64,000 nt of DNA, taken from NCBI RefSeq assembly GCF_028618435.1, contig NZ_JAQISW010000001.1:247958-311957 (forward strand). Direction: 5' to 3'. Positions 29,238-39,635 of this stretch are shown piece by piece. This DNA comes from Bartonella sp. MM73XJBT.G (GTDB lineage Bacteria > Pseudomonadota > Alphaproteobacteria > Rhizobiales > Rhizobiaceae). A program made the translations under genes and the position numbers. The notes beneath the pieces are model-generated. The model was not told the DNA's origin. It did no database searches and saw nothing but the letters and a program-made list of their open reading frames with translations. The stretch's first letter is position 1; each line of letters starts with the position of its first letter.

Positions 29238-30284
29238 ATGAACATAATGCGTACAGCCATGCTTTTGGCTTTTTTAACGGCTCTCTTTATGGGGGTTGGT
29301 TATCTTGTTGGAGGGGGCAGTGGCATGATCATTGCTCTTTTAATGGCGAGTGGTTTAAACTTTTTTTCTTATTGGAATTCAGATAAAATCGTTTTACGTA
29401 TGTACGGGGCGCGTGAGGTTGATCAACATTCTGCACCCGTTTATTATAAAATCGTGAGCGATTTAGCTAAAAAAGCTTCTCTTCCTCAACCAAAGGTTTA
29501 TGTGCTTGATAGTGCACAGCCGAATGCTTTTGCAACAGGACGTAATCCTCAAAATGCTGCTGTGGCTGCGAGCCGCGGCTTGTTAGAGCGATTAAGTACA
29601 GAAGAAATTGCTGGCGTTATGGCGCATGAGCTTGCACATATTGAGCATCGTGATACCTTAACCATGACTCTAACAGCAACGATTGCTGGGGCAATTTCAA
29701 TGCTTGGTAATTTTGCTTTCTTTATGGGAGGACAGCGTAGCTCTTCGGAAAATTCTCATGGTGCGGGGGCAATTGGAGGATTGATTGCACTCATCATAGC
29801 ACCTTTTGCTGCAATGCTCGTACAAATGGCTATTAGCCGTACGCGTGAGTATGCTGCGGATCGGAGAGGTGCTGAAATATGTGGTAATCCTTTATGGTTG
29901 GCTTCGGCATTGCGTAAAATTGCTGATGGGGGGCATGGGGTTTACAATGAAGAAGCAGAGCATAATCCAGCAACCGCGCATCTATTTATTATCAATCCTT
30001 TGAGCGGTAAGGGAGCGGATAGTCTTTTTTCAACACATCCAGCAACGGCAAATCGTATTGCTGCTCTTTATCGGCAAGCAGAAGAGATGAAAGGGGCTCT
30101 TGCTGAAAGTGGCGGATGGAATAGAGAAGATGCTATAAATGAAAAAAGCAACTGGATGAATTATGAAGATTTTCGCAGTGGTCAGGCTCATGCATCAGGT
30201 AAGAAAGAAGATGATACTTTTCAGCGGGTTACAAAACGTCCTTCTTGGCTTCGTTATGAAAATTCAAAAAGTTCTCGTTCATAG
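29238..30284 (+). CDS. htpX: Zinc metalloprotease HtpX
   Basis: A 348-residue M48B protease of the inner membrane involved in quality control of membrane proteins. Two N-terminal helices (about 5-45) precede the cytosolic catalytic domain with H130-E131-x-x-H134 ([12 protein letters not shown]); further helices lie at about 145-165 and 180-200. The third ligand region is [12 protein letters not shown]. The last 60 residues are a polar extension found in Rhizobiales. Start ATG 29238 fits homologues beginning just before a hydrophobic run. rsmB and the heparinase-like gene follow on the same strand. Confidence 0.95.
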   Translation: MNIMRTAMLLAFLTALFMGVGYLVGGGSGMIIALLMASGLNFFSYWNSDKIVLRMYGAREVDQHSAPVYYKIVSDLAKKASLPQPKVYVLDSAQPNAFATGRNPQNAAVAASRGLLERLSTEEIAGVMAHELAHIEHRDTLTMTLTATIAGAISMLGNFAFFMGGQRSSSENSHGAGAIGGLIALIIAPFAAMLVQMAISRTREYAADRRGAEICGNPLWLASALRKIADGGHGVYNEEAEHNPATAHLFIINPLSGKGADSLFSTHPATANRIAALYRQAEEMKGALAESGGWNREDAINEKSNWMNYEDFRSGQAHASGKKEDDTFQRVTKRPSWLRYENSKSSRS

Positions 30285-30344
30285 AGTTTTTGAGGAGATT
30301 TTTAGGCGGATCTCTTGAAGAAGTAGTGATATAAAGGTGTTATT

Positions 30345-31709
30345 TTGAAACACAAAAAAGTGGGGTATGTGTCTGAAAAAGATGTTCCAGGATTGGCTGT
30401 TCGACAGGTGTGTGTACGTCTTTTAGGGGCGGTTGTTGATAAGAATACGCCTCTTTCTGGTTTGACTGATAATGAACTCGGACACCCACAATATTTAAAA
30501 CTTTCACAACGAGATCGTTTATTGTGTCGGGCTATTTTGACAACGTCATTGCGTCATCGAGGGCCGATTGCGGAGGCTCTCTTACGCTTTTTAGAGCGCC
30601 CTTTACCTTCACAAGCACTTTCACTTCAGCATCTTTTGCATATTAGTGTGGCGCAAATTCTTTATCTTGATATTCCTGATCATGCAGCTATTGATTTAGC
30701 TGTGCGTGTGGCAAAATTTGATCCTCGTATGCGCCGTTTTTCAGGGGTGGTAAATGCTCTTTTGCGCAATGTTGCGCGTGAGGCGGTACTTTTACGTCAA
30801 CAGGTTGCGAGCATTGAAGGTGTTCCAGCGTGGTTTGGACAGCTTTTAGTATCAGCTTATGGAATAAAAAAGGCGCGTCAAATTATAGAAATTCAAAGTG
30901 TGGAACCTCCGCTTGATTTGACAGTAAAGTCTGATTGTGTTGGATGGGCTGAGAGGCTTGGCGGTGTGGTGTTGCCCAATGGTTCTGTTCGATTGAATCA
31001 TTTGGCGTGTTCTGTTTCTGATTTACCAGGTTATCGTGAGGGGGCGTGGTGGGTTCAAGACTTTGCCGCAGCGTTGCCTGCTTGTTTACTAGGAGAGCTT
31101 CGGGGTAAAGATGTTGCTGACCTTTGTGCGAGCCCTGGGGGGAAAACAGCACAATTGGCTTTGCAGGGGGCAGAGGTGACCGCCATTGAGCTTTCTGCTA
31201 ACCGCGTCAAGCGTTTAAAAGAAAATATGGAACGGCTCAATTTTTCCGTTCACATTTGGCAAGGAGATGTGAGAAATTTCCATCCCACACAGCTTTTTGA
31301 TGCGGTTCTTCTTGATGCTCCTTGTTCTTCTACAGGAACGATCCGTCGTCATCCTGATATTTTATGGACGAAATCGAGGGATGATGTCGTCAAGTTAGCG
31401 GCGTTGCAATATGATTTGCTTATCGCCGCCATTGCCTTGGTAAAGGAGGGAGGACGGATTGTTTTTTCCAATTGTTCATTGGCTCGAGAAGAAGGCGAAG
31501 ATCTTATTGAGAAAATTTTATCAATACGCAATGATATTGTTTTAGACCCTATTGATCCAGAAGAAATGGGGGAGCTTACACATTTGCTTGGTGAGGGGAT
31601 GTTGCGCACGACGCCGGCGGATTTTTGTCATAAAAATTTTGATGCTGAGAAAACTGCATTTTTAGGAATGGATGGTTTTTTTGCCGCGCGCTTACGAAAA
31701 ATTGCTTAA
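30345..31709 (+). CDS. rsmB: RsmB/NOP-family rRNA cytosine-C5 methyltransferase
   Basis: A 454-residue protein combining an N-terminal NusB-like RNA-binding domain (about 10-145) and a C-terminal Rossmann methyltransferase. The SAM loop is DLCASPGGKTAQLA; the catalytic-loop motif LDAPCSSTGTIRRHPD and the nucleophile region IVFSNCSLAREEGE, each with its cysteine, are intact. The family methylates C967 of 16S rRNA. Translation appears to start at TTG 30345, preceded by AAGGTG; there is no better ATG upstream of the homologous region. The order htpX-rsmB-heparinase-purH is conserved in Rhizobiales. Confidence 0.92.
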   Translation: MKHKKVGYVSEKDVPGLAVRQVCVRLLGAVVDKNTPLSGLTDNELGHPQYLKLSQRDRLLCRAILTTSLRHRGPIAEALLRFLERPLPSQALSLQHLLHISVAQILYLDIPDHAAIDLAVRVAKFDPRMRRFSGVVNALLRNVAREAVLLRQQVASIEGVPAWFGQLLVSAYGIKKARQIIEIQSVEPPLDLTVKSDCVGWAERLGGVVLPNGSVRLNHLACSVSDLPGYREGAWWVQDFAAALPACLLGELRGKDVADLCASPGGKTAQLALQGAEVTAIELSANRVKRLKENMERLNFSVHIWQGDVRNFHPTQLFDAVLLDAPCSSTGTIRRHPDILWTKSRDDVVKLAALQYDLLIAAIALVKEGGRIVFSNCSLAREEGEDLIEKILSIRNDIVLDPIDPEEMGELTHLLGEGMLRTTPADFCHKNFDAEKTAFLGMDGFFAARLRKIA

Positions 31710-31773
31710 TTAACGCTTCATTTACAAAAATGGTCGAAATTGTATCTGATTCAGCATAGATGGAGATAGAATT

Positions 31774-33489
31774 TTGGCGGTTGCAGTAAAAGCTCCTCAG
31801 GTAAAAATAGCAGCCTGTATTGATGCGTTACAGCATGTTATGCGGCGTTTATGGGTTGGTCCATTGTTTCGTTGGCGGTTTTCAGGGTTTCGTCCTCATA
31901 AAATTTTAGCCCATCCCATTGATTTGCATGTGGCTGATCCGATGATGGCGCATGAATTTTATCACGGTCGTTTTGCTTTTGCGGGTCATACTGTTCATTC
32001 TGGTGCTGTTTCACCCTTTTCATTGGTTTCGCCAACACTGGAATGGGAAGCGGCTCTACATGATTTTCATTGGTTGCGCCATATGGAAGCAGCAGAAAGT
32101 GATTTAGCTGCAGCGCATGCACGTTCTCTTTTAGAAGATTGGCTAGACCATGCTGGCAAAAAGGTAAAAGGGCTTGCTTGGAGTGGTCCTGTTGTAGCGC
32201 GGCGTTTGATCTCGTGGATTTGTCACTCAAAAATGTTGTTAGAAGGGGCAAGCGAGCGGTTTGAAAAACGCTTTTTACGTGCACTTGGTTTGCAATTTCG
32301 TTATTTGCGCGTAATAATTTGCAGTATGGAGCACAATGATCAACGGTTACAAGCAGCAACAGCTTTGACGTTCGCATCTCTTGCTTTACCTATTTCTGCA
32401 ACCGTGAAAAAAAAGGTACAAAACACGCTTATAGAAGAACTTTCGCTTCAGATTTTGATTGATGGTGGGCATATTTCCCGTAGCCCTATCATTTTGCTTA
32501 ATTTATTATCAGATTTATTATCTTTACGTTACTTTTTTATGCGAAGCAATGAAACGGCACCCCGTATTTTGATTGATTCTGTTGAGCGTATGTTACCAGC
32601 TTTGCGATTCTTTATCCATGAGGATCAAACACTGGCGCATTTTAATGGGGTTGGACCTCTCGCATCGGAACGGTTATCGACACTTTTGGAGCTTGATGAA
32701 ACAGGAGGACATCCTTTTAGTTATGCTCGTTATTCAGGGTTTCAGCGCTTAAAAGCCAATCAAACAACAATTATTGCCGATACGGGAAAATTTCCACCAC
32801 GCTTTGTAGCACAGCAGGCTTGTTCGGGATGTTTGTCTTTTGAAATGTCTTCACAAGGACACCGTTTTATTATCAATACCGGTGTTAACCCTGATGGACG
32901 GAAGGATTATCGACATTTAGGACGTGTTACCGCAGCGCATTCAACAGCGACGCTTAATGATTGTTCGGTGGGCGTTTTTTACAAAAAAAAGAAAAATAGC
33001 GCTTCTCTTTTGTTTGATGGACCCAGGGAAGTTCAAGTACGCCGTATAGAGGATTCAGAAAAAACAGGTTTTATTGCGAGCCATAATGGTTATATACGAC
33101 CCTTTAATCTTATTCATGAGCGCGGTCTTATTTTGGCGACAAATGGAGATATGATCGAAGGTTTTGATCGTTTTTTTATGCCCAATAAAGAGGGAAAGAG
33201 ACATAAAAGAGCACAAAGTGAACAAGATCATGTTGCTGTTCGGTTTCATCTTCATCCACAAGTGGATGTTAACTACGATGGTGAGCGTGTGTGTTTAGCG
33301 GTAAAGAATGGGCATGTAGCGGGCGAGCAAGTATGGTATTTTATTTCGCCTGATGCGGATATTTGTCTTGAAGATTCGGTTGATTTTGCGGAATTAGCAG
33401 GTCCACAACGGACACAGCAGATCGTTTTATATTTTCGCCCTGCATTTCAGGAAAAGGTTCGCTGGCGTTTTATTCGTAAAGCCGTTTGA
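31774..33489 (+). CDS. Heparinase II/III-like protein
   Basis: A 571-residue protein with an alpha/alpha-toroid N-terminal half (about 60-310) and a beta-sandwich C-terminal half carrying the heparinase II/III-like motif GHRFIINTGVNPDGRKDYR..AAHSTATLNDCSVG, where the HSTATLND core is characteristic. It lacks an obvious signal peptide. Rhizobiales carry this gene between rsmB and purH, and its substrate is unknown; it is unlikely to act on heparin. The start is TTG 31774 with GGAG eight bases upstream. No lesions seen. Confidence 0.88.
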   Translation: MAVAVKAPQVKIAACIDALQHVMRRLWVGPLFRWRFSGFRPHKILAHPIDLHVADPMMAHEFYHGRFAFAGHTVHSGAVSPFSLVSPTLEWEAALHDFHWLRHMEAAESDLAAAHARSLLEDWLDHAGKKVKGLAWSGPVVARRLISWICHSKMLLEGASERFEKRFLRALGLQFRYLRVIICSMEHNDQRLQAATALTFASLALPISATVKKKVQNTLIEELSLQILIDGGHISRSPIILLNLLSDLLSLRYFFMRSNETAPRILIDSVERMLPALRFFIHEDQTLAHFNGVGPLASERLSTLLELDETGGHPFSYARYSGFQRLKANQTTIIADTGKFPPRFVAQQACSGCLSFEMSSQGHRFIINTGVNPDGRKDYRHLGRVTAAHSTATLNDCSVGVFYKKKKNSASLLFDGPREVQVRRIEDSEKTGFIASHNGYIRPFNLIHERGLILATNGDMIEGFDRFFMPNKEGKRHKRAQSEQDHVAVRFHLHPQVDVNYDGERVCLAVKNGHVAGEQVWYFISPDADICLEDSVDFAELAGPQRTQQIVLYFRPAFQEKVRWRFIRKAV

Positions 33490-34317
33490 TAAAAAATCAA
33501 AACATTGTTCTTATCATCTATAACGTTTTATTTTCATGTCCTAAAACATCATCGTTTATTGGGTGGTATATCCTATTTAAGGACTGTGTAAACTTTTACA
33601 CGGAAGTATTTTTTTGTAAGTGTGGGATGAATATTTTGAAGAAAAATTTGCCTATAGAATCTCATGTGGTCGTGCTAAGAGGCGGATTCTCTAGTGGAAA
33701 TGGGAGTGTTGACAGATCATTATTGACAGATCGGTCCTCGTTTTAAGAATCTTCATTCTTTTAAAGGTCTTAAGAGAAAGTTAAATGGTTTTTTATCGTC
33801 AAAAAATTCTGGAGGATACTACCTAATATTCTTTGTTTTAATCACATTATGGCTGCTTATAGAGTAATACGCTAACACCATCACACTCTAGGCCCGCTTT
33901 TAATGTTTCGACACTTTCCTAGGCGTTTGAGACGGTTCATTATAGGTATTTTTAGTGTCTTTTTTACAATTTCATTCTACGCAGATTCTCCTTGCTTGTC
34001 ATGTACAAGAGACAGGGCTCTAGTTGATCCAATATAAATAGATTTGGAATAAGATACCCCTCCAGTAAAGTCTTTCATCAAAAACGCAATGTAATGAACA
34101 TTTTTGGTAAATGAAAAGCCGTCCGTCATAGAAACATTGAGAGTTTTAGAAACAACATTACAGCAAGACACTGGAGCAAAAAACTTCTGCTTTGTGTTAT
34201 TATACGAAAGTATTATTACACCAAAAACGAAGTCATAACAACAAGCTTAAAAACGTTTGTTTCTGTATCGTAAAGTACTCTCTCAAACATTCTTCAAACA
34301 ACTCTTAGAAAAAATTC
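33490..34317. other. Gene-poor interval carrying repeat copy 6
   Basis: No protein gene can be supported in this 828 bp. A frame at 33486-33746 overlaps the end of the heparinase gene and has no recognisable motifs. The second half is occupied by the dispersed repeat. Confidence 0.5.
33845..34160 (+). repeat. Dispersed intergenic repeat, copy 6
   Basis: A forward copy with CTAACACCATCACACTCTAGG, GCGTTTGAGACGGTTCATTATAGG, TACGCAGATTCTC, CTTGTCATGTACAAG, TTGATCCAATATAAATAGATTTGGAATAAGA and the tail near CAATGTAATGAACA. It resembles copy 7 most closely. A 64-codon frame across it on the minus strand is a by-product. Confidence 0.7.
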
Positions 34318-34470
34318 TTAGAAAGATTTACGCGAATAGCGCCGCGCAACGGAATCAATATCACCTCGATAAATACCAAGATCATTAAGTTCATATGTTG
34401 AAAGACGGCTCAACGCATTAACAGTTCGGCGATAACGGCGCCAATTACTATAAGAACGTAGAATATTCAT
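34318..34470 (-). CDS. DUF1127 small protein (YjiS-like)
   Basis: A 50-residue Arg-rich microprotein, start ATG at 34470 and TAA at 34318-34320. It reads MNILRSYSNWRRYRRTVNAL, then SRLSTYELNDLGIYRGDID, then SVARRYSRKSF. The core L-S-x-x-E-L-x-D-L-G-I-x-R-x-D-I is the DUF1127 signature; rhizobial members have been linked to RNA binding and to phosphate or carbon regulation. AGGAT lies directly before the start. It is monocistronic, between purH and the repeat-containing gap. Function here is unknown. Confidence 0.85.
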   Translation of the reverse strand: MNILRSYSNWRRYRRTVNALSRLSTYELNDLGIYRGDIDSVARRYSRKSF

Positions 34471-34615
34471 ATCCTGTACTCAAACTTTGTTTACTCTTCT
34501 GCTTAAGATAGAGTATATTGCTAAAAATAGTTTGTGCTATAATGTCATAACAGGTATGCATCTACATACAAGAACAGAGCCTTTTTAATACGGGTTTCAT
34601 GTAAAAGGGAAATTA

Positions 34616-34727
34616 TTAATAACGGTGATATCTTACTCCTAAAACAATGGCTAAATTATATGTATTTTCTGTAATGATAACTTCTTTATTACGCGTAGAT
34701 TCCCTCGATTGAACAACTTCTCCTATT
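34616..34727 (-). pseudogene. Decayed duplicate of the purH 3' end
   Basis: Read on the minus strand this gives VVQSRESTRNKEVIITENT, then YNLAIVLGVRYHRY and a stop. That aligns with the purH C-terminus [19 protein letters not shown], then [15 protein letters not shown] and stop. DNA similarity is also plain (ATTAATAACGGTGATATCTTACTCCT against ATTAATGACGGAAATGTCGTATTCCT). It lies about 100 bp past the real purH stop. Only the last 35 codons or so remain and no start is present, so it is a remnant. Confidence 0.75.
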
Positions 34728-34827
34728 TTAACAGTTATCAGTCGATATATGATCTATGAAAAATTTCTTGAAATGTCTGTTTTATATAACGTTTTTCTTA
34801 TATGAAGAGGAGATCATTCCAGTTATA

Positions 34828-36447
34828 TTAATGACGGAAATGTCGTATTCCTGTAAAAACCATCGCTAAACCCTCTGCATCCGCAGCAGTGATAACTTCT
34901 TCATCTCGCATGGAACCTCCTGGTTGAATGACTGCCGTTGCACCGGCTTTAGCTGCTGCTAATAAACCATCTGCAAAAGGAAAAAATGCATCGGATGCAA
35001 CCACTGATCCTTTTGTGAGAGTTTCTGTTAAGCCTGCTCTCCTTGCACTTTCTGCGGCTTTACTTGCAGCAATTTTTGCTGAATCGATGCGGCTCATTTG
35101 TCCAGCGCCAATACCAACTGTTGCACTATTTTTTGCATATACAATAGCATTTGATTTAACGTGTTTTGCTACACGAAAAGCAAATTGAAGATCACGCATT
35201 TCATCTTGAGTTGGTGCTCGTTTTGTCACCACTTGCAATTTAAGATCATCAACCACCATATTATCACGTGATTGCACTAAAAAGCCTCCTGCAAGTGTTT
35301 TTGCAAGCAGTCCTCCACAACGGGGATTAGGAACGCCACCTGTAATGAGCAAACGAAGATTTTTTTTCTTGGAAATAATTTCACGTGCGGCCATTGTTGC
35401 ATCAGGCGCAATAATCACTTCCGTGAAAATTTTAACAATCTCTTCTGCACATTCCTCATCAAGGGTTTGATTTAAAGCGACAATTCCACCAAATGCTGAT
35501 ACATTATCACACATAAGAGCTTTCAAATAAGCTTCTTTCAAATTTTTTCCTTCTGCAACACCACAAGGATTGGCATGCTTAATAAGAGCAACAGCAGCAG
35601 TTTTTTGCGGATTAAATTCTGCCACAAGCTCAAAGGCTGCATCTGTGTCATTCAGATTGTTATAAGAGAGTGCTTTACCTTGTAAAAGTTTTGCTGTTGC
35701 AACGCCAAAACGTTTTTCATTATTGCGATAAAATGCTGCCTGTTGGTGTGGATTTTCTCCATAGCGCATAACACTTTCAAGATGACCAGAAAAACTTTGC
35801 CATGATGGTGTTTCAATTTGTAAATCTCGTGCGAACCATGCTGCTATTGCTGTATCATAAGCAGCGGTGTGCGCATACGCACGCATTGCTAATTGATGGC
35901 GCATGGATAAGCTTAAACATCCATTATGCTGTTTTAATTCTTCTAGAATCGAATCGTAATCATTTATCGCTGTTACAACACCCGTATAAGCATAATTTTT
36001 TGCCGCAGCGCGAATCATCGCCGGTCCACCGATATCAATATTTTCAAGAATTGTTTGTGAATCAGCTCCTGATTGGAGTGTCTCTTCGAAAGGATAAAGA
36101 TTTACCACCAAGAGATCAATTCCATGAATGTTGTTCTTTTCCATAGCTTCCCTATGGCTAGGATCTTCTCTTACCCCTAACAAAGCACCATGAATCAAAG
36201 GATGGAGTGTTTTTACACGCCCATCCATTATTTCAGGAAATCCAGTAACTTCAGCAACATCTTTTACAGGTAAACCAGCAGCTATGAGAGTTTTGGCTGT
36301 TCCTCCTGTTGAAATCAATTCAATATTGTAAGTCGTATGAAGGGCTTTTGCAAAGGCAACTACCCCCGTTTTATCAGACACAGAAAGAAGAACACGACGA
36401 ACCTGATGAAGATCAGGTATAGGAAAATTTTTGGCAACGACACTCAT
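34828..36447 (-). CDS. purH: Bifunctional AICAR formyltransferase / IMP cyclohydrolase
   Basis: A 539-residue PurH that performs the last two steps of IMP synthesis. The N-terminal IMP cyclohydrolase (MGS-like, about 1-200) starts with [17 protein letters not shown] and has STGGTAKTL and [10 protein letters not shown]. The C-terminal transformylase contains the catalytic KHANPCGVA motif, DAFFPFADG and [11 protein letters not shown]. The frame is open to 36522, but ATG 36447 is preceded by an AAGG box and matches family starts, so the shorter form is given. It closes the conserved htpX-rsmB-heparinase-purH block, here on the opposite strand from the other three genes. Confidence 0.96.
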   Translation of the reverse strand: MSVVAKNFPIPDLHQVRRVLLSVSDKTGVVAFAKALHTTYNIELISTGGTAKTLIAAGLPVKDVAEVTGFPEIMDGRVKTLHPLIHGALLGVREDPSHREAMEKNNIHGIDLLVVNLYPFEETLQSGADSQTILENIDIGGPAMIRAAAKNYAYTGVVTAINDYDSILEELKQHNGCLSLSMRHQLAMRAYAHTAAYDTAIAAWFARDLQIETPSWQSFSGHLESVMRYGENPHQQAAFYRNNEKRFGVATAKLLQGKALSYNNLNDTDAAFELVAEFNPQKTAAVALIKHANPCGVAEGKNLKEAYLKALMCDNVSAFGGIVALNQTLDEECAEEIVKIFTEVIIAPDATMAAREIISKKKNLRLLITGGVPNPRCGGLLAKTLAGGFLVQSRDNMVVDDLKLQVVTKRAPTQDEMRDLQFAFRVAKHVKSNAIVYAKNSATVGIGAGQMSRIDSAKIAASKAAESARRAGLTETLTKGSVVASDAFFPFADGLLAAAKAGATAVIQPGGSMRDEEVITAADAEGLAMVFTGIRHFRH

Positions 36448-37329
36448 AACAGAAGCCTTAAACAATGAAAAAGTTAAAATTCCAGAAAAAGTTGATACAT
36501 TTATAGCACAAGCCTTTAGCAAAATACACTGAAAGGATAAACTGCCTTTTTAAAATATACGATGTCTCTCCTTTTTTCTTATACTGTAAAATACCGTCAT
36601 GGGAGGTGTTATGATGGGAATAAAGTCTCATTTAATTCAATCTTTACATCTTCATAGCAGGCTTGAAATACAAAACGCATTTGTATATTTTCTATTGTAT
36701 TTGCTTTTGTCTGTGAGATAAAGGCAAGAATGTTCCACACACCTGTTTGAGTTATCTTTGAGAGATGGGAAATAATCAGCAAAAATATGAAATTGTAATA
36801 GTTGAAACGCGCGTTTATTTTAAAGTAATCATTTTTCAATGAATTACCTTTCATTTTATGGTTGTCTTGTGAAGAGTGTGTCGTGTAAATCCTTCGTGAA
36901 TAGTATAAAAATCCTTTAGGCCCATGATCTATAATTAAAGGTGCTAGGTTGGGACGCTCATTCTCTTTATACTTTAATAACGCTTGCTTTAACAATATTT
37001 GACATTTGATAGGAAGGAAGTATTGATCTTCTTATTTTCAATAACTTTTTCTGTACGGTTCTCTCTGCTTGTGGAGGAAGTACGAGAATGATTTTGCTGG
37101 TTTTGATCAGAAGATTTGAAGAAAAAGAGCGTTTTACAGATATTTGAGGTTTTTTTCAAAGTTAGAAAATGATAAGATTACCGTTATAAATCAAATAATT
37201 AATTCTTAAAAAACAAATTTTGTGTTGTGTAAACGTTCAATATAACAATGTTAAGATCTTCTTTATTATGAAAAGGCCAGACAGTTTAATGAAAACTATA
37301 TTGGGAATGGATATTTTACTTGTTATTTT
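36448..37329. other. Gene-poor interval between purH and SURF1
   Basis: The only sizeable frame in this 882 bp (36609-36995, minus, 128 codons) has no recognisable domain, no clear ribosome binding site and a composition like translated non-coding DNA. The segment near 37165-37200 (GAAAATGATAAGATTACCGTTATAAATCAA) resembles the tail that follows several dispersed-repeat copies, so parts may be old repeat sequence. Confidence 0.4.
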
Positions 37330-38112
37330 TTAAGCTTTTTGCCGTAGCAGAAAGAGAAAAGCGCTTAACATACCAGCAGCTAAAATAAACCACGTGATTG
37401 CGTAAACAAGATGATTGTTCCGAAAATGGATCATCGTAAGACCAGCAACGGGAAGGTTTGCTTGTGGAGATGTTTTTCTGGCATCAATAAAATAAGGGGC
37501 AACAGTGGATAACCCAAGTTTTTGTGCCATGGCGGGAAGATCACGCGTATACCATACATTTTTGTCAGGATTATTTTTGCGTGGAAAAAATCCATTTTTT
37601 TCACTCATGCGTAATAAACCGATAATTGTCGTTTGTTCTGTGTTTGTGGTCGAATTTTGTTGAGATGAGACATGTGTATGCAATGGCTCTGGGTGTTGAA
37701 AATTGTTACGTTCGTCCATGGGGATAAAGCCACGGTTGATAAAGATCAGTGTGTTGTCTGCGGTTTTTAAAGGAGTCAAAACCCAGTACCCCGTGGTATT
37801 TTGAGCAGCAGCAGTGATCAAAATATTTTTATTTTTTAAAAAATTTCCTGTGATCACAACCGGTCGATATTCATCTTTTTCAAAAGTAACCTCTGCCCAT
37901 TGATCTTTCCTAGGGGCCTTTATGGGGGCTAAGTGAACGCGCTGATTGGCACTCGTGATAAGATTTTTTTTCCAGTTTAACCGTTGTACTTGCCATATGC
38001 CTAATGCACTAAAGAGAAGAATAAAACAAACGCATAAAGTTCCAAACAAAATAAAAGAAAAACGGCAAGAATTTCCTTGAAGCTTTGTCATGGAGGGGGC
38101 TTTTTTGCTCAT
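37330..38112 (-). CDS. SURF1-family cytochrome oxidase assembly protein
   Basis: A 260-residue protein with the SURF1 plan: an N-terminal helix (about 18-40), ending in LGIWQVQRLNWKKNLI, a periplasmic domain with the conserved GYWVLTPL and FINRGFIP segments, and a C-terminal helix (about 236-255). SURF1/Shy1 proteins help insert heme a into cytochrome aa3 oxidase. The hallmark W-Q-x-x-R-x-x-W-K motif is present. No oxidase genes lie next to it in this window, although such linkage is common elsewhere. Confidence 0.9.
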   Translation of the reverse strand: MSKKAPSMTKLQGNSCRFSFILFGTLCVCFILLFSALGIWQVQRLNWKKNLITSANQRVHLAPIKAPRKDQWAEVTFEKDEYRPVVITGNFLKNKNILITAAAQNTTGYWVLTPLKTADNTLIFINRGFIPMDERNNFQHPEPLHTHVSSQQNSTTNTEQTTIIGLLRMSEKNGFFPRKNNPDKNVWYTRDLPAMAQKLGLSTVAPYFIDARKTSPQANLPVAGLTMIHFRNNHLVYAITWFILAAGMLSAFLFLLRQKA

Positions 38113-38423
38113 GATGTATGCTTCCTTTCAGGACAATAGATTTTTATTCTAACACGGTATGCTTTTTAAAAAAGCATTTTGTACGCTTTTTAGCGGAATT
38201 TGCACGCCTTGATTTTGGAAAAAGATGAAGGATGAGTCAGCCAAGAGATGAAAAAGGTTTTATAAAAGATTTATAAAAGACTTGACCTTTTGTTGTCGAC
38301 CCCCTATTAGAAAGAAACTTCCCAATGGTGCCCGTTCAAGGTCGCATTGTGCGTGTTTTGCATTCATTGTGTTCTTTGGGTATAGGGATTTGAAAGTTTC
38401 TTAAGAGTTTAAGGGTGAAGTTT

Positions 38424-38741
38424 ATGTCTCGTGCATGTGAATTGACAGGGAAAACGGTTCTGTATGGTAATAATGTTAGCCATGCGAATAATAAGACTCG
38501 GCGTCGTTTTTTACCAAATCTTTGCAATGTGACATTAATTTCAGAAGTGTTGCAGCAAAGTTATCGCTTGCGTATTTCAGCGAGTGCGTTGCGTTCTGTT
38601 GAGCATCGTGGTGGTCTTGATGGTTTTTTGGTCAAGGCAGACGATAAAGAGTTGTCACAACGTGCGCGTTTGTTAAAGCGCCAAATCGTTAAGAAAAAGG
38701 CTGAGCAAGAAAGTGAGCAAAAGGCTGAACAGGCAGCGTGA
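38424..38741 (+). CDS. rpmB: 50S ribosomal protein L28
   Basis: A 105-residue L28 starting [20 protein letters not shown], with [12 protein letters not shown] and the C-terminal Lys/Glu-rich extension of alphaproteobacteria. The frame extends to a GTG at 38415, but homologues begin at MSR (ATG 38424). The 311 bp before it holds TTGACC at 38281-38286 as a possible promoter element and nothing else I can support. In Brucella-like genomes rpmB neighbours cobT; here about 6 kb separate them. Confidence 0.97.
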   Translation: MSRACELTGKTVLYGNNVSHANNKTRRRFLPNLCNVTLISEVLQQSYRLRISASALRSVEHRGGLDGFLVKADDKELSQRARLLKRQIVKKKAEQESEQKAEQAA

Positions 38742-38871
38742 TTGTTCGTATCGTTATCTTTGGTGGATTGACTTTTTAATCACCGATCTTTGTTCCAGAA
38801 ATTCGCTTTTGGGGCTTTTCTCTCGTTGATCGCTCTATTATTTTATTGGTTCCATACCCCAGGTTAAAAAA

Positions 38872-39555
38872 ATGTTTTCAAGCGGTCTTTTATTAGAAAA
38901 GCAAAAGAGAAGATATGTTGTTTTTTCTATTTTAGCAATGTGCCTTGCGGTCACTGCTTCTAATATTTTGGTTCAATATCCCGTCTATTGGTTTGATTTA
39001 AATGAACTTTTGACTTATGGGGCTTTTACCTATCCATTTGCTTTTCTCATCAATGATTTGACCAATCGTTTTTACGGTCCATCTGCTGCGCGGCGTGTTG
39101 TTTATGCTGGTTTTTTTGCTGGTGTTTTTGTTTCTTGGATATTGGCAACACCACGGCTTGCACTCGCTTCTAGTTTAGCATTTTTATTTGGGCAACTCCT
39201 TGATATCGTTGTTTTTACGCCTTTGCGACGGAAAACATGGTGGAAAGCACCTTTAGCAGCGGCGTTGGTTGGTTCGGCGTTGGATACATTGTTGTTTTTT
39301 TCTCTTGCCTTTTCGAGCTCTTTTGCTCTTCTTGATAAGATGACAGGCTATGCTGATAGTTCACTGGTCGGAAGTACTGTTTTGGGTGGGATAGGCATGC
39401 CAGTTTGGCTTTCGCTTGCTTTTGGCGATTTCTCCGTAAAAATTATTATGAGCCTATTGATGTTGATTCCTTATGGAACAATTCTTAACATTGTGAAACT
39501 CCCTCTTTATCAAAATCATGCAAAAGACGATTCCTCTTTTGCTTGTAACAAATAA
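38872..39555 (+). CDS. yhhQ: Queuosine precursor transporter (VUT/YhhQ family)
   Basis: A 227-residue polytopic membrane protein with about six helices. The family motif FDLNELLTYGAFTYPFAFLINDLTNRFYG is clearly present (Y-P-x-x-F-x-x-x-D-x-x-x-x-x-Y/F-G). Next come R-R-V-V-Y-A-G-F, and the region GSALDTLLFFSLAFS. YhhQ imports queuosine precursors (preQ0/preQ1) for tRNA modification. The gene is intact and marks the left edge of the accessory island. Confidence 0.88.
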   Translation: MFSSGLLLEKQKRRYVVFSILAMCLAVTASNILVQYPVYWFDLNELLTYGAFTYPFAFLINDLTNRFYGPSAARRVVYAGFFAGVFVSWILATPRLALASSLAFLFGQLLDIVVFTPLRRKTWWKAPLAAALVGSALDTLLFFSLAFSSSFALLDKMTGYADSSLVGSTVLGGIGMPVWLSLAFGDFSVKIIMSLLMLIPYGTILNIVKLPLYQNHAKDDSSFACNK

Positions 39556-39635
39556 TAATCTTTGTTCTCTTGTTTTTCTAAAGGAAAGACAATGTACATT
39601 ATATTCTATAATGGCGTCTTTTAAAGAAGGAAAAC

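Noticed and set aside
33486..33746. 86-codon ORF after the heparinase-like gene
   Set aside because: It overlaps the preceding gene end and shows no domain or homologous pattern that I recognise.
33977..34171. 64-codon minus-strand ORF
   Set aside because: It lies inside dispersed repeat copy 6 and is not conserved as a frame in the other copies.
36609..36995. 128-codon minus-strand ORF between purH and SURF1
   Set aside because: It has no domain, a weak start region and a composition like translated AT-rich non-coding DNA.
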